A DNA stretch of 64,000 nt from Magicicada septendecula (Eukaryota > Arthropoda > Insecta > Hemiptera > Cicadidae): assembly GCA_034769895.1 (NCBI GenBank), contig CM068370.1, positions 46,614,344-46,678,343 of the forward strand. The letters are read 5' to 3'. Shown piece after piece: positions 11,432 through 22,982 of the stretch. Within the stretch, counting starts at the first letter, position 1. The number at the start of each line of letters is the position of its first letter. The notes beneath the pieces were generated by a model. It saw only the letters and a program-made list of their open reading frames with translations. It did not search any database and was not told the origin of the DNA. Both the position numbers and the translations under genes were made by a program.

Positions 11432-11879
11432 TGCAATGACGGAACGTTCTCGAACAATGGAGAGTGTCGTTCTACACGTTTCTCGGCCAGCTGAGCAGGT
11501 GTGTGTTCTGCCAAGGCCGCACTCATAAGTACTCTCTAGAGTTTCCGAGTACTTGTTGATTATGGAACCCTGCAAGCTATATATAGGCGACAGGTGCCAC
11601 TTAGTTTTCATTTTTACATTGGCGATTTACTTAGTGTATCTCAAGTGGCTTAGTGAAAGTGTTTACTGTGTTTATAATTAGTATGGGACTCTATTACTTG
11701 ACATTATTATTGTGTGTGGACAAATTTAACTTAAATTATTGTACGAGTTATAATCTTGTTGATTACAAACTGTTATTTGTGATTAATGAAAGCTAGTGAC
11801 TTCATTGGTGTCTGTCTGTATTTTGTTTCCACTGTACCATACTACAATCAGTGGAACTGTCGTAGTACAGGGAGTTACA
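11432..11879 (+). mobile_element. Solo LTR, 448 bp
   Basis: Starts TGCAATGACGG and ends GGGAGTTACA. It is flanked on both sides by ATAT (11428-11431 and 11880-11883), a 4-bp duplication. A TATATATAGG box lies about 150 bp in. A reverse-oriented relative lies at 35716-36194, and its downstream third resembles the LTRs at 32074 and 41040. No internal coding region is present, so it is probably the product of LTR-LTR recombination. Confidence 0.85.
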
Positions 11880-12039
11880 ATATTTAAGAATAACATCATT
11901 TTATTATTAACCTTAGTATATCATTTTAACAAAAATCTAAAAGTTTTAGAAGATAATGTTAGATGAACATGAGAAGATAACACATGTGATAATAATAATA
12001 ATATTTGTCTCATATATAATAATAAAAGAAAATAATGAT

Positions 12040-12990
12040 GCAAGGATTCCTGAAACATCACGTTTCACAAAGTTTACTTAGGGGTAGTAAAATAGTAAAT
12101 GACAATGGTAGAGAATTAACAACTGAAGTTCTCATCAATCAAAGAGTAAAACAGGGATCCAGTTTGTCACCAACTCTGTTTAATCTGATCTCATTACATA
12201 ATAGAAGAAAGTAAGAATGAACTCAGCTATAGAGAACAGTCGCAACATGTACCTAAATACAATGTTATTTGCAGACAACCAAGTTATAATAGAAGACACT
12301 AAGCAAGGTTACAGTTAACTCTCTATAAACTTTATCAGTTCAGTTCCCTTTACAATACAAAAAGAAAATTTATTTTAAAAAACTAAAACATGGCATTTTC
12401 CTGTAACTGCCCCATAATAACAAAAATTGTCATCAACAATACAATTTTAGAACAGGTCTCACATTTTCAGTAATTAGGCTGTGACATTTCTTACTAGAAA
12501 GACAGAGACATCTACAACAAAATAAGCAAATTTCAAAGAATATGTGGTTCAGTTATAAGAACTGTTAATAATACGACATTAAAAATATGCAGCTAAATTT
12601 TTATAAGATGACGGGAGTTCCTGCACTGTTGTATTGTTGAGAAAGTTGGGCACTTAGGAAAAGAGATCTAGAGATCTTAGTCAGATGGAGTCATCGAAAA
12701 TGAAGTTTCTTAGATCAGTGAAAGGCTGTGTTAGAGAAGACATAATACGAAGCGCAATCTTTGGACAGAAATTCAATTGGTTGCACTACAGGCAGAAATG
12801 TGTAAAGAAAGAACATTGACACAAAATGCAAGAAGAAAATGATTCCAAAGCAGGTCTTGAATCACCAAGTAGACAGAAGAAGCATGGAAAAACTAAGGAT
12901 TAGATGGTGAAGCTGGAACAGGGAAAATGGTGTAACCCAGGAAGGGCAGAAGAAGATAAAATAATAATAATAAGAAGAAGAACAACAACA
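12040..12990 (+). pseudogene. Non-LTR retrotransposon (LINE) RT remnant
   Basis: Plus-strand frames hold, in order, VKQGSSLSPTLFNLI-like (RT block around the QG motif), MLFADNQVI (the catalytic FADD box, here FADN), YLGCDIS, a KISKFQRICG segment and KMKFLRSVKGC. These follow the RT and C-terminal part of insect LINEs. Many stops and frameshifts are present, and the second catalytic aspartate of the FADD box is changed to asparagine. The copy ends in AAT/AAG/AAC microsatellite sequence at about 12958-12995, a common LINE tail. Confidence 0.7.
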
Positions 12991-13237
12991 ACAAGCATCT
13001 AAGCAGGTGAATTCTTTTACAAATTTCAGAAATATTATTTGCATTCTCCACGAGTGTTTTATTTTTGTTGTACCTTCCATGTACATTCATTTCTATTATA
13101 TAAGAAATTGTCTCCAAATGGTTTAAGAAATTATTAAAAATTATTTTTTTTTTCAATATGGTAGCAGTAAAAAGTTGTAAAAATTTAATACTCCTAATTT
13201 TCTCATAAAATAAATGACAAATATAATTAAATATCAG

Positions 13238-13426
13238 TTTAATCTTCTTTCTCTTTATTGCCCTCTTTTACCATTAAATGTTGTGAGGTCATTCAGCCAC
13301 TTTCTGAACTCATTTCTATCTTTATCAAGACATTTCAATTCTAGAAAGGTCTTCTCCCTTCTGGTAGCTAGCTTATCAATATACTCCATCCATTCCAATC
13401 TTGGTCTCCGTCTTGTCATACAACTA
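13238..13426 (-). pseudogene. LINE C-terminal tail fragment
   Basis: One continuous minus-strand frame reads RRRPRLEWMEYIDKLATRRE, then KTFLELKCLDKDRNEFRKWL, ending at a stop. This is the usual arginine-rich GRPR..W...I tail after the RT domain of many insect LINEs. The RT domain itself is missing upstream. Confidence 0.6.
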
Positions 13427-13782
13427 CGAAAAGGTTTTGCTCCATTTCATTATTCATTGTTGTTACACGGACAAACTATTGCAGTGCTTCGTACTTCACT
13501 GTCTCCGTTACTAAAGCCTGATAAAAAATGTCAGCAACAAAATAGAAACAATTCTAAGCAGAAGTGTTTTAACACTGATACCTCTGTTAGGTCATTGCAG
13601 AGTGTTAGTTGTTGTTCCATTACATTCAATCATGATATTATTGTTGCTAAACCATTTTCTTGATTTTCTAATGACTTAAAAATGGCTCAACAACAAAAAT
13701 ATATAATTAAGATTGAATTTATATATTTAACCCCCATTTTTTGACAAATATTGAATTAGGATGACCAGATTTAAAATAATTA

Positions 13783-14390
13783 TAAGTAATTATTCAGAAC
13801 ACAAAGTTTTATATTGGTGAAAATGTAACATTTTTACCTTATAGCCTGAACCAGTTTTTGCTTATTATAAGCTCTGTCAGAGGCTGCCACTGGGAGTGCT
13901 GTCCGTCTTGTTCTTGGCGACGTCGCTGTCTCTTTTGAAAGATCGATGTTGTATGTGTAGGGTGTGATATGTTTTAATAATGTGTGTGATTTGAATATTG
14001 TCTGTTCATTTAGGATCTCATTTACATGTGTTTTGTGTGTTTGTATATTTCTAATTGTTCAAGAGTGTCTAGTTTTTGGCCTTTTTGTGCGTACGTGTAG
14101 AATATTCATGTTGCGGTTGATGTTTCTGTATGTGTGGTTTGTTTCAATGAGATGGTTTGCAAAGGTGGATTTGGTAGTGGAGTGTAGTACTTTGTGTGTA
14201 CAATGTGTCTCTTTTTGAAGCAACGTCCTGTCTGGCCTATGTAGAATACTGGTTCAGGTTAAGCGAAAACTGGTTCAGGCTATAAGGTAAAAATTTTATA
14301 TTTTTACCAATATAAAACTTTGTGTTCCGAGTCAGTACTGTTATACTTATAATTAGTTAATCAACAAAGACGTCATGGAAAACAAAATCC
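13783..14390. mobile_element. Fold-back Penelope-like remnant B
   Basis: Inverted ends (TTACCTTATAGCCTGAACC on the left, GGTTCAGGCTATAAGGTAA on the right) flank a minus-strand endonuclease remnant (NIQTHKTH-like and NEQT-like segments). The right tail (GTCATGGAAAACAAAATCC) matches PLE 3' tails at 22.9 and 28.0 kb. The flanks AGATTTAAAATAATT and AGATTAAAATATTT look like an eroded target duplication. Confidence 0.65.
13842..13888 (-). ncRNA. Degenerate hammerhead ribozyme
   Basis: Minus strand: GCAGCCU, CUGACAGA (core with an inserted base), GCUUA/UAAGC stem II, then AAAAA in place of GAAA, then AC-UG-GUUC and AGGCU. The paired arms persist while the core is broken, as expected of a decayed ribozyme. 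Confidence 0.45.
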
Positions 14391-14614
14391 AGATTAAAAT
14401 ATTTTTTTAAACATATACTTTCCTCTCTCTCCTTCCAACCTCCTCCTTGATCCCTCCCTTCCTTAATCTCCCCTTCCCATCCATGACGCAAAAAAAAATA
14501 GTTTATGCTTGAAGTTGAAATTAACATTAACACTGTTTAATAAAATAATTAATACTTATAAGAAAGAAATGAAAATTATTTATAGTAAATTAAACAATAT
14601 GAATTTTATAAATG

Positions 14615-14742
14615 TATGAAACACGTTAACAAGTTTGAGGTGTATGCTTATACTTATGGTACCCAATGAGGTTTTGTTTATGAAACACGTTAACAAGCTT
14701 GAGGTGTATGCTTATACTTACGGTACCCAATGAGTTTTTGTA
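14615..14742. repeat. Tandem duplication, 64-bp unit, two copies
   Basis: TGAAACACGTTAACAAG recurs at 14617 and 14681, and the following sequence through GGTACCCAATGAG is nearly identical in both copies. Confidence 0.9.
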
Positions 14743-14749
14743 CCCACTT

Positions 14750-15480
14750 TGACTGGCTATTGAAACCAATATTGTAAAGATCGATGTTATAAAAACGCTA
14801 GGTTTGATATCTATTGTGGTTAGTACCAACCAAGGGACAATACCATTAAAAATGGCATCTCTCCGGTCATCCTATATTAAATACAACTTTTTATGGCAAA
14901 GACGCTTATGCTTAATTCAGTGGTACAATTAATATTAATATGCTTGCCATATATAAACTGCATAAATTATCATTTCTGGATATAAAGGTTTAAAAAAAAA
15001 AAGTTTATAAATGAACAAACTGAATTCTGTGTATCCCGTTTATTAAAATCTGTTATTTAATTTAGTTAATTTTATATTTTGCATTCAGATTATATTTAGT
15101 TTTTACAGACACTTGACCTTCCCTTAGCTTCTGCAACCCCCCTCACCATCTTCACACCTCACACATGTTCCAATACACCCCCCTAAACAGATGTTCACCA
15201 CCCTTACATCCTCTGTTTAGGTGTTCACTCATCTCTTTGACAATGGCTTAAGAAGTCGAAACAGCTGTCAGAGTTAAATACAAACTGTGAAATATACCAT
15301 GTGTTCATACATTTTTTAAAAACCTTTGTATTAATATGTTTCACCAAGTGCCCAACGAGTCATCAATTAATATCGTTTCTGGATATGTTCAGGTAATTAT
15401 ATTAGAAAATGCAGCAATTATATTAGATGGAATTATCTTTAAAATCTCATACTTGCAAGTGGGTACATTGTTTAATGAAA
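14750..15480. other. AT-rich DNA, nothing recognised
   Basis: No supportable gene or repeat. A pyrimidine-rich stretch at about 15110-15240 has no recognisable end structure. Confidence 0.3.
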
Positions 15481-15485
15481 ATTCA

Positions 15486-15602
15486 ATTAGGATGGACAAG
15501 ATGATTAACAAGCTGAATCAGGAAAATGTAAATGCAGATGTGGAAATAAACACAAAGAAGACAAACATAATGTTTAATAAGACTGCACCTGCTAAGAAGT
15601 GA
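15486..15602 (+). pseudogene. Possible LINE RT fragment
   Basis: The plus-strand frame reads MINKLNQENVNADVEINTKK then TNIMFNK. It resembles the segment that follows the FADD box in LINE reverse transcriptases (usually a 'GL.(M/I)N..KT..M' pattern). No other RT block is present nearby, so the call rests on one motif. Confidence 0.4.
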
Positions 15603-15910
15603 ACCTGATGATAAGTATCTGATAAATGTGAATCATTAGTGAAACATTTGAGTAAAATTGCAACAATCAATGGACATGCTTTACCAGTAATTATCAGTGG
15701 AATAATATAAGGGTGAACTACCCCTGCAAAGATTAGCAGCATTGTGATGAACACCAGATTATCCTTATAATAAAGTACCTTATTTCAAATCCGTCCTGTG
15801 ACTTCGTTGCATTGTTTTTGTTGTTATGCGTTTCGGGAACTATGTCCCATCATCAGACGTATCACTCGGGAAGAGATCGTCAAATATTAAAATTCATAAA
15901 AGTACATTAT

Positions 15911-16990
15911 TTAAACACACGTGTTCGACTTGGTGCGCACCATGCAACGTTCGGTCGGATACTGAATTCTTGGACTTCGAGTTATTGCCAGGTTGTTTAT
16001 CTCAAGCAAATGCAACGCGGTGTCGTACAGTGGGTTGGATTTAAAATTCAATTTATCATTCAGTATGCCATCATGGTTGTTCGTGCTGTTATAACTTTTG
16101 TATATTTCAAACTCCTCTAATGCGTCCATGTAGCGACCCTTGTTACAGTAATGTAAAGGTATAAGATTAGACCTTAAATCCGTGTTAGTATGGTTGTTTG
16201 AAATCAAATGGCGTGCGTAATTTGACTTAATGTTTTTCAAGTGAATATATGTTATTTAAATTTTTGCGTGGTGTGTGTTCTTGAAATCTTTTGACGAAAG
16301 GTCTCCCTGTCTGGCCAATATAGAAACTATCACAGTCGTTACATATTAGTTTATATATGCCTGTTTTTATCTCCAAGTGGGTTTGAATATTTGGGCAAAC
16401 TAATTCCCATAGACTATTATTAGTTTCGAAAGTAGTAGTAATACTGATTTTATTTAATGTGGATGTTAAAATTCTGGGCATTATATTGGTGTAAGTGGTT
16501 GAAATGAATGTGGTCTTAGAATTTTTAGCTGGTTCAGGTTTGGACTTTTTATATTTGTGCTTTCTGAGGATGTTATCAATCATTGAACTGTTGTAACCAT
16601 TGGCTACTGCTATATGTTTTATTGTATTGAGCTCATGTTGAAATCTTCAATGTCAAGGGGTATCGTTAATAATCTGTGTATGAAGCTATTGTATGCTGCT
16701 ATTTTTTGTGAAAAGGGATGATGCGAGACGGCGTGTATGATTACATCAGTAGTGGTCGGTTTTCTATATATTTTAAATTTCAGATTATCTATGTGTCTAA
16801 TGACGGTTAAATCTAAGAAATTTAACCTATTATCAGTTTCGGTCTCCAGAGTGAATTGGATATTACAGTTTATATTATTCATGGTGTTTTTTAGACTATT
16901 TATTTGGCGTAAAGTGCCATTAAAGATTAAAAATGTGTCATCTACATATCGACCAAAGAAAATTATATTATTAGCGTAACTGTTGTTGGA
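15911..16990 (-). pseudogene. PLE reverse transcriptase plus GIY-YIG endonuclease, truncated
   Basis: Read on the minus strand: the catalytic RT box FGRYVDDTFLIF (about 16930-16965), a thumb region with NFLDLTV and KPTTTD, a linker (RKHKYKKSKPEP), the endonuclease motif CNDCDSFYIGQTGRPF (about 16295-16345), then DALEEFEIYKSYN and NDKLNFKS. The order RT-linker-YIG is that of Penelope-like proteins. The N-terminal RT blocks are absent, and frameshifts near 16615 and 16235 break the frame. Confidence 0.8.
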
Positions 16991-17001
16991 GAGAAAATAG
17001 G

Positions 17002-17637
17002 AATTTTCATAAATACATCACACTCACATACCACAACTCATACACACACAAAATCGCCAATACATTCAGAAAACACAAATACAAAATAGCATTCAGAACA
17101 ACCAATACCATCAAAAAACACATCAGTAATACAAACACAGACATAGACAAATATAACAAAACAGGTGTTTACAAATTAAATTGTAATGACTGCAATAGTT
17201 TCTACATAGGCCAGACGGGAAGATCTTTTGCATCCCGTTATTCTGAACACTTAAAAGCTTTAACCAACAACAATATACACTCCGCATTTGCCACACACAT
17301 ACACACAGAAAACCACAGTTACACCAACATAGACACTAATCTTGAAATTTTACATTACATACCCAAAGGTCAAAAACTCAACACAACTGAACAATACGAA
17401 ATATATAAACACCACACAACACAACCAAACAACATACTCAACGATCAATTACAATATAAATCACATACACTTTTTGACACAATTATACAGAAAACAAACA
17501 GTAAGTTGAATCCCCGCGCCAATCCCCTTCCTCCACACACCACCCCCACTTCACCTTCCACACAACCGTTACAAAATGCTGGCAGTCTGTTACCAAAGCT
17601 GAAGAAGGCGGATACTAAGCCGAAACGCGTCCAATAA
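17002..17637 (+). CDS. PLE endonuclease (GIY-YIG) fragment, open frame
   Basis: An unbroken plus-strand frame of about 211 codons without a credible start runs to a stop at 17635. It contains KYITLTYHNS, NTFRKHKYKIAF, KLNCNDCNSFYIGQTGRSF, then NTTEQYEIYKHHT and NNILNDQLQYKSHTLFD. It matches the C-terminal third of Penelope-like proteins, and its closest relative in the window is element G (24818-27097), not the flanking arms. The RT domain is missing. It ends in the terminal motif LKKADTKPKRVQ, whose DNA is hammerhead-like. Confidence 0.75.
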   Translation, partial: NFHKYITLTYHNSYTHKIANTFRKHKYKIAFRTTNTIKKHISNTNTDIDKYNKTGVYKLNCNDCNSFYIGQTGRSFASRYSEHLKALTNNNIHSAFATHIHTENHSYTNIDTNLEILHYIPKGQKLNTTEQYEIYKHHTTQPNNILNDQLQYKSHTLFDTIIQKTNSKLNPRANPLPPHTTPTSPSTQPLQNAGSLLPKLKKADTKPKRVQ

Positions 17638-17759
17638 AATCAGTAAGTTTTCACATGAAAAAGTTCATTTTTAGTTAAGTGTTAGTGCTGTGAAAGAAGA
17701 GATGAATAATCAAGACAAATAAAATCAGTATTACTACTACTTTCAAAACTAATAATAGT

Positions 17760-18259
17760 CTATAGAAATTAGTTCGCCCAAATATTCAAACCCACTTGGA
17801 GATAAAAACAGGCATATATAAACTAATATGTAACGACTGTGATAGTTTCTATATTGGCCAGACAGGGAGACCTTTCGTCAAAGATTTCAAGAACACACAC
17901 CATGCAAAAATTTAAATAACATATATTCACTTGAAAACATTAAGTCAAATTATGCACGCCATTTGATTTCAAACAACCATACTTACATGGATTTAAGGTC
18001 TAATCTTATACCTTTACATTACTGTAACAAGGGTCGCTATGTGGACGCATTAGAGGAGTTTGAAATATACAAAAGTTATAACAGCACGAACAACCATGAT
18101 GGCATACTGAATGATAAATTGAATTTTAAATCCAACCCACTGTACGACACCGCGTTGCATTTGCTTGAGATAAACAACCTGGCAATAACTCGAAGTCCAA
18201 GAATTCAGTATCCGACCGAAAGTTGCACGGTGCGCACCGAGTCGAACACGTGTGTTTAA
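17760..18259 (+). pseudogene. Inverted PLE endonuclease copy
   Basis: The plus-strand copy repeats the endonuclease of the left arm: SFYIGQTGRPF near 17850, then after a frameshift (about 17885) HLISNNHTYMDLRSNL and DALEEFEIYKSYN to a stop at 18257. Differences from the left arm are scattered, so the arms are not identical. Confidence 0.7.
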
Positions 18260-18299
18260 ATAATGTACTTTTATGAATTTTAATATTTGACAATCTCTT

Positions 18300-18352
18300 C
18301 TCGAGTGATACATCTGATGATGGGACATAGTTCCCGAAACGCGTAACAACAA
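18300..18352 (+). ncRNA. Hammerhead-like motif at PLE end
   Basis: CUGAUGA is followed by a GGGA/UCCC stem, GAAA, and AC-GC-GU then A. This gives a full core, stem II and a 2-bp stem III. Stem I is not convincing (the bases before CUGAUGA do not pair with those after GUA). The inverted partner with the same core lies at about 15822-15873 on the minus strand. Confidence 0.35.
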
Positions 18353-18456
18353 AAACAACGCAACGAAGTCACAGGACGGATTTGAAATAAGGTAATTTAT
18401 TATCAAAAACGTGACTTGGACCATAATCAACAATGTTTAAATTAGATTATCCTTAT

Positions 18457-19380
18457 GTTATACAGGAAAGTAACCTGTGTATGCACACTGCAATGGCTTA
18501 GGAATCAGAAGATAAACTATGAATATAAGAATATCATAAAAACTATGGTTTGCATAGTTAAACATGGAAATGAATAGGGGCCTTTACCAGGAATGTACAA
18601 GGACAGATAAGAAAATAACTAAATGAAAATGCAATAAAACTATAAAACTAAGAAAATTAAATTAAATTGACCAGAACATTTGGGTGAGCAAGAAGATGTC
18701 AGATGGTTATGAAGACTGCCAGACTGGAGACGAGGTTGACTACTTCATTGCAAGATGAAGGTGTGGAGATAAGATTTACCCTGGAGAGGAGTCACTAAAA
18801 AATGGCATACGAGGCATTCCTTCAGCAATAGGTGGACACATACAAATGTTAATCATGACGATAATGATTCAAATTTTTCAGTTTTCCAAATTAAAAAATG
18901 TTTCAATTAGAACTAACTTTTCCCACAACACACTGAAATTTGTAACAAAATCTTTTTTTAATTTTAGCTTAATAGAAAGTTTTCAGACTTGATACAATTG
19001 TTTGTTTAGCATTAAGAAAAACTAATGTGTGGATTAATGGAAAAATTGTAGTAATGACTTAATAGAAAAACTAGTAGCCTACACACTGGTATATACCAGT
19101 CGCAACAGGGTGCATCTCACGATAATAATAATAACATGACAAGCTCAGACAGTAGGTATTAATAAACTGTGTAATTTATGAGGAGCAGTTGTGGATATCT
19201 TTCAGTGCATGCCTTACATTGGTTACCTCTATTTTAATTAGTTTTGTTTATATGAAACACTAACATACACTGTAGAAAAAATGGTGTTCTATATAAAGTC
19301 TCTACAACCCATTCATAAGAGTTTGTTAACTAGAGTGTTGTTATAAAATAGGTTAATTACCTTCTGTCGCGTTTCTCTGA
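18457..19380. other. AT-rich DNA, nothing recognised
   Basis: No coding region or repeat boundary could be supported. Confidence 0.3.
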
Positions 19381-19392
19381 ATCCTAATTACG

Positions 19393-19436
19393 GGATTACT
19401 CGAGTTTTCGACACCAATGGTGTCATCATCAGATCC
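19393..19436 (-). ncRNA. Isolated hammerhead ribozyme candidate
   Basis: Minus strand, in order: GGAU (stem I), CUGAUGA, one unpaired U, GACACC-AUU-GGUGUC (6-bp perfect stem II), GAAA, one extra A, CU-CG-AG (stem III), U, A (cleavage position), AUCC (stem I). All core bases are present and stem I closes over 4 bp. No PLE coding remains beside it. It is probably the relic of a retroelement end, and activity is uncertain because of the bulges. Confidence 0.5.
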
Positions 19437-19449
19437 AATATGATTAAGG

Positions 19450-20030
19450 TTAAAACTTCATTTATCGATGTATATTCATCTCGTCAAACAATAAAAAAAC
19501 AACACATACATTGTGGAGGCAAATAAAATGTTTAAATTTAGTGTTGTTCTGCATGCACAGATGTGTTTGTATTGTCTCAAGTCAAAGGGGACAGAGCAGA
19601 TTTGGACCAGGCTCAAACTTGAACAAAACTACGATATCCATTCATTGAGATACTTGTACCCTCACAGTTAGGATTTTCTTCTACCATTTGATAATAATTA
19701 TGGTGTTTAAAAAGAAAATGATTACACATAGACAATAGGCAAATATAAAAAACAATTAGTTCCATGGTTCTACACAATAAACTGTCAGTAAGCAGCTTTT
19801 GTTTATATTATGTAACATATGAATAAACTTTCAGAATATAATGTACAACATAAGAGAAAATCGTAATTACAGCAGCTTTTCTTGGTGTAACAAGCAACAT
19901 AAATTTGTGGTAATGAACAAGATTGTACTTCTAAACCAGGAGTTTAGAAGCCTACCAAGAAGAACCCAACAAGAAGAACCAATTGAACCCAACAAGAAGA
20001 TATGATGCATTTTTTTTTAAATTAACTAAT
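19450..20030. other. AT-rich DNA, nothing recognised
   Basis: No supportable feature. Confidence 0.3.
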
Positions 20031-20034
20031 ACAA

Positions 20035-20275
20035 CATGAAGATTATAAAGACTAGATTGGGCATATTCTATGGGCAAATGGACTAGTAAGAACAGGGTTT
20101 TAGAATCAATGGAAAGCACCAGAAGAGAGGAGATAAAGAGTGAAAATTTGAAATGAAACATGGGATGTTCTGTAAAAGAGAAAAGAGCTCAAGCTAGGAG
20201 TAGATGTGGGCGAAAATGGCAGAAGAATCTGGAACTTCCTATATGGCATAATACCTTGCTGCTCCTGATAATGAG
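20035..20275 (+). pseudogene. Possible LINE 3' tail
   Basis: The plus strand suggests a decayed LINE C-terminus (a W-x-S-x-G-K-W-like run, then an arginine/lysine-rich stretch and W-Q-K-N-L), and trinucleotide repeats follow it at once, as is common for LINE ends. No catalytic motif is present. Confidence 0.25.
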
Positions 20276-20295
20276 ATGATTATATTGATGATGGC

Positions 20296-20368
20296 AGTGA
20301 TGATGATGATTATGATGATTGCCATTATTACTACTGCTACTACTACTACTACTACTACTACTATTATT
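20296..20368. repeat. Trinucleotide microsatellites (ATG)n and (ACT)n
   Basis: GATGATGATGATTATGATGATT is followed at 20329-20368 by a longer ACT run. The His-, Ser- and Val-rich open frames across it are repeat artefacts. Confidence 0.9.
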
Positions 20369-20599
20369 AAAGGTGATACGCATCTGTCATGTTTACACAT
20401 GCAATCATGTATTTGCGTACCAAAGCACTGTGGGGAAAATGTGGTTACACAAGTAACACAATTTACTACCTGTTCAAAAACATCTTTCATTCTTTGTGTA
20501 AAATATTGTTCAAGAGTTTATTTGAAGGTTTATTTCTATTTATAAGTAAATGTGGTTGCTACTTCTATTGTCATGTTGTGCTGAGTTGAAACTAACTCA

Positions 20600-22490
20600 C
20601 CCAGTAATACTCAAACTTGTTATTTCAACCAGTAGATAGAAAGGAATGAAGTGTGGAAAGTGTACAGTGATAAAAATTAAGAGAAAATGGTAATTTGAAA
20701 TACTTATGTGACTGGAATAACTTCTGAAATTTTTGCCTTTTACCGAGGTCAGTAAGCTACACCTTTAATAGGCACTTCTATTGTAAATTATATTACAATT
20801 AGCTACTGGATGAATGGTAATTTCATTCCTTTTTTACATTAGATTAATGCTATTAGTTACTTATCATGTATAATTTTGATAACACTTACCCAGCTAACTA
20901 TTTTATATATGTATATATTTGTATATATTTGAATTTATGAAAAGCACATTCACAAGCTCACTGTTAAGAAAACTAAACATCCGGTACAGCACTATTTTGA
21001 TTTACAACTATTTCCATATGTTTTGTTTGTGAATTATGTTAATGAGATGTAATTGGCACTATCTAAATTACTTCTTCTCAGAGTAATAAAATTAAACACA
21101 GTCATATAAATGATCATAATTGATCTCTAAGTGAGATTAATTTCACAACTTTTTTCAACTGTCAGACAAAAATTTTATTATAATTTTTGTTATTAATAAA
21201 AAGTACATAAAAATATAGTAATGTAGTTTACTGTGATATACATATGTTTACTTACTTGAACAGAGTTCAAAAATAATTTCAGTTATCAACTGCTGATTCA
21301 GAATGGCCAACGTAAAGAAGTCGTTTGTAAAACTTCCAGACGGAAGATGACTAGAAATGTATTCTTTAAAATAGCACTCAGACAGCATAAACAAGCCGAT
21401 AATCAAAAGACAGTAAAAAAAGTAAACTATATAAAAGTAGAAACTGAGATCACAAATAAAGCAAAACGCACAGATCCACCTCGTGGTTGTAAATTGTCCT
21501 TAGAAGTTGAAGCAGACGTCCACCTCGCGCATTACACTACGAAGAGAATGAACTTGTACAAGTAAAATTATGACTTTATAACATTCACAATATTGCCATT
21601 AACGTCATGACTGTTGAGAGAAATATACCGCTATCTTATCACCAAAGGTCATGGATTCTCAATACTCGTGGGGCTAACCTCTGTCTTTATCTCCCACTGG
21701 ATGTAATCTGCGCTCACATAATGGTTTTGTCCTATTAAATGAAATAACAACACATTACTGGAAACTTCTTAAAACAATATAATTACTTAGACTTAATTCT
21801 TGCACTGGAAGCTACTTATCTGCATAAACTTACGTTAAATGTTAAAAAAAAAGACATTTTAGTGAACCTAGTGTCTCATGGATTTTTAACTGAGTAGATG
21901 AGTTTCATGAAATACCGTACTTAATTTATTGATCTGATTTTCCTCTCACTTTTTCTCACTTTTTATGTTGGAGCTGAAAAATCTTTTCCATTTCTCTCTG
22001 TCTCTCAGCATATTATCCTCATATCTACCTACAATCCATATTTTATAATGTCTGTTTAGATGCCTTAATAACCACAACAGTCATTATAATAGTCAGTTCC
22101 AATCTCTTTATTAATTTTACCTTCAGAATAAACTGCCCTGTATTATTGGTATTTGAACGAACCAAGTTGATACAGACTTGTTGATTAAATTTAATTTCAT
22201 CTCTCATCATTTTTTATATGTAACAGGAAAATACATAACTTCACACCTCACACTTAACTTTGATTTAAAAAGTAATCTTACAATATCTTTTGATACATTT
22301 ATATTTTAACCTTGATCCAATGATATGGTTCAAGGTTTACATTAAGCTCCACTTCCAAAGTCAAGTGTCACATGTATGGAGGCTGGACACACAGAAGATT
22401 CAATATGATATCATTTTTGTGAAAAATCCAATAAAATGCACATCTCAAAGATAAAATAAATAATATGACATAAGTAAAATTCTTGGATAC
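20600..22490. other. AT-rich DNA, nothing recognised
   Basis: A 72-codon plus-strand frame at 21347-21565 is charged and lysine-rich but not recognisable, with no convincing splice sites. Nothing else stands out. Confidence 0.3.
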
Positions 22491-22509
22491 AGCTGCAAAC
22501 TGAGATACA

Positions 22510-22860
22510 TTGAACACACCCACCACCAAATCAACCTTTGCCAACCATCTCATTGGGACAGACCACACATGCACATACATTAGCAAAATCCTACATGTAC
22601 ACACAAAAGACCAAAAACTAGACACTCTTGAACAACTAGACATACACAAACACACAAAAACACATAGAAACAACATCCTAAACGAACAGACACAATTTAA
22701 ATCATACATAGTATTTGAACATATTACACAACAACAACCTTTCAAACGACGGCGCCGTCACCAAAAGTAGGACGGACAGCGCTCCTAACGGCAGCCTTTA
22801 ATGAAGCTCATAACGAGCGAAAGCTAGTTAAGGCAGTAAGGTAAAAATTCAATAATTTGT
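22510..22860 (+). pseudogene. Penelope-like remnant D: endonuclease tail and dead ribozyme
   Basis: The plus-strand frame reads STFANHLIGTDHT, ILHVHTKDQKLDTLEQLDI, NNILNEQTQFKS and stops near 22768. It is followed by the family's terminal motif. At 22791-22838 stem I, stem II (GCUC/GAGC) and GAAA are present, but the CUGAUGA box reads UUAAUGA, so the ribozyme should be dead. The YIG catalytic part is lost. Confidence 0.65.
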
Positions 22861-22982
22861 ATCTAAAATAATTGTTGGATTTCGTTGTCCATGACGTGTC
22901 CGTTACTGAACTAAATATCACTATAATATTGACGACTCGGAATACAATGTTTTTTATAAGTAAAAACGTAAAGTTTTACCTT

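Larger units (their letters stand above)
15769..18443. mobile_element. Composite fold-back Penelope-like element C
   Basis: The identical 13-mer AGATTATCCTTAT flanks the element (15756-15768 and 18444-18456). Inside, 15769 to about 16995 is a minus-strand PLE (RT palm and thumb, endonuclease, terminus). About 16996-17717 is a plus-strand end of a different PLE subfamily. From about 17718 to 18443 the first PLE's end recurs in inverted orientation. Outer arms of about 650 bp are nearly complementary. A 13-mer AATAAAATCAGTA occurs both at 17633 and at the last junction (17718), which suggests template switching at microhomology. Confidence 0.8.

Noticed and set aside
12862-13156. Minus-strand frames with Cys, Ser and Tyr runs
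   Set aside because: They cross AAT, AAG and AAC microsatellite sequence at a LINE tail.
20189-20545. His/Ser/Val/Thr-rich frames on both strands
   Set aside because: They are read through ATG and ACT trinucleotide repeats and have no other coding signs.
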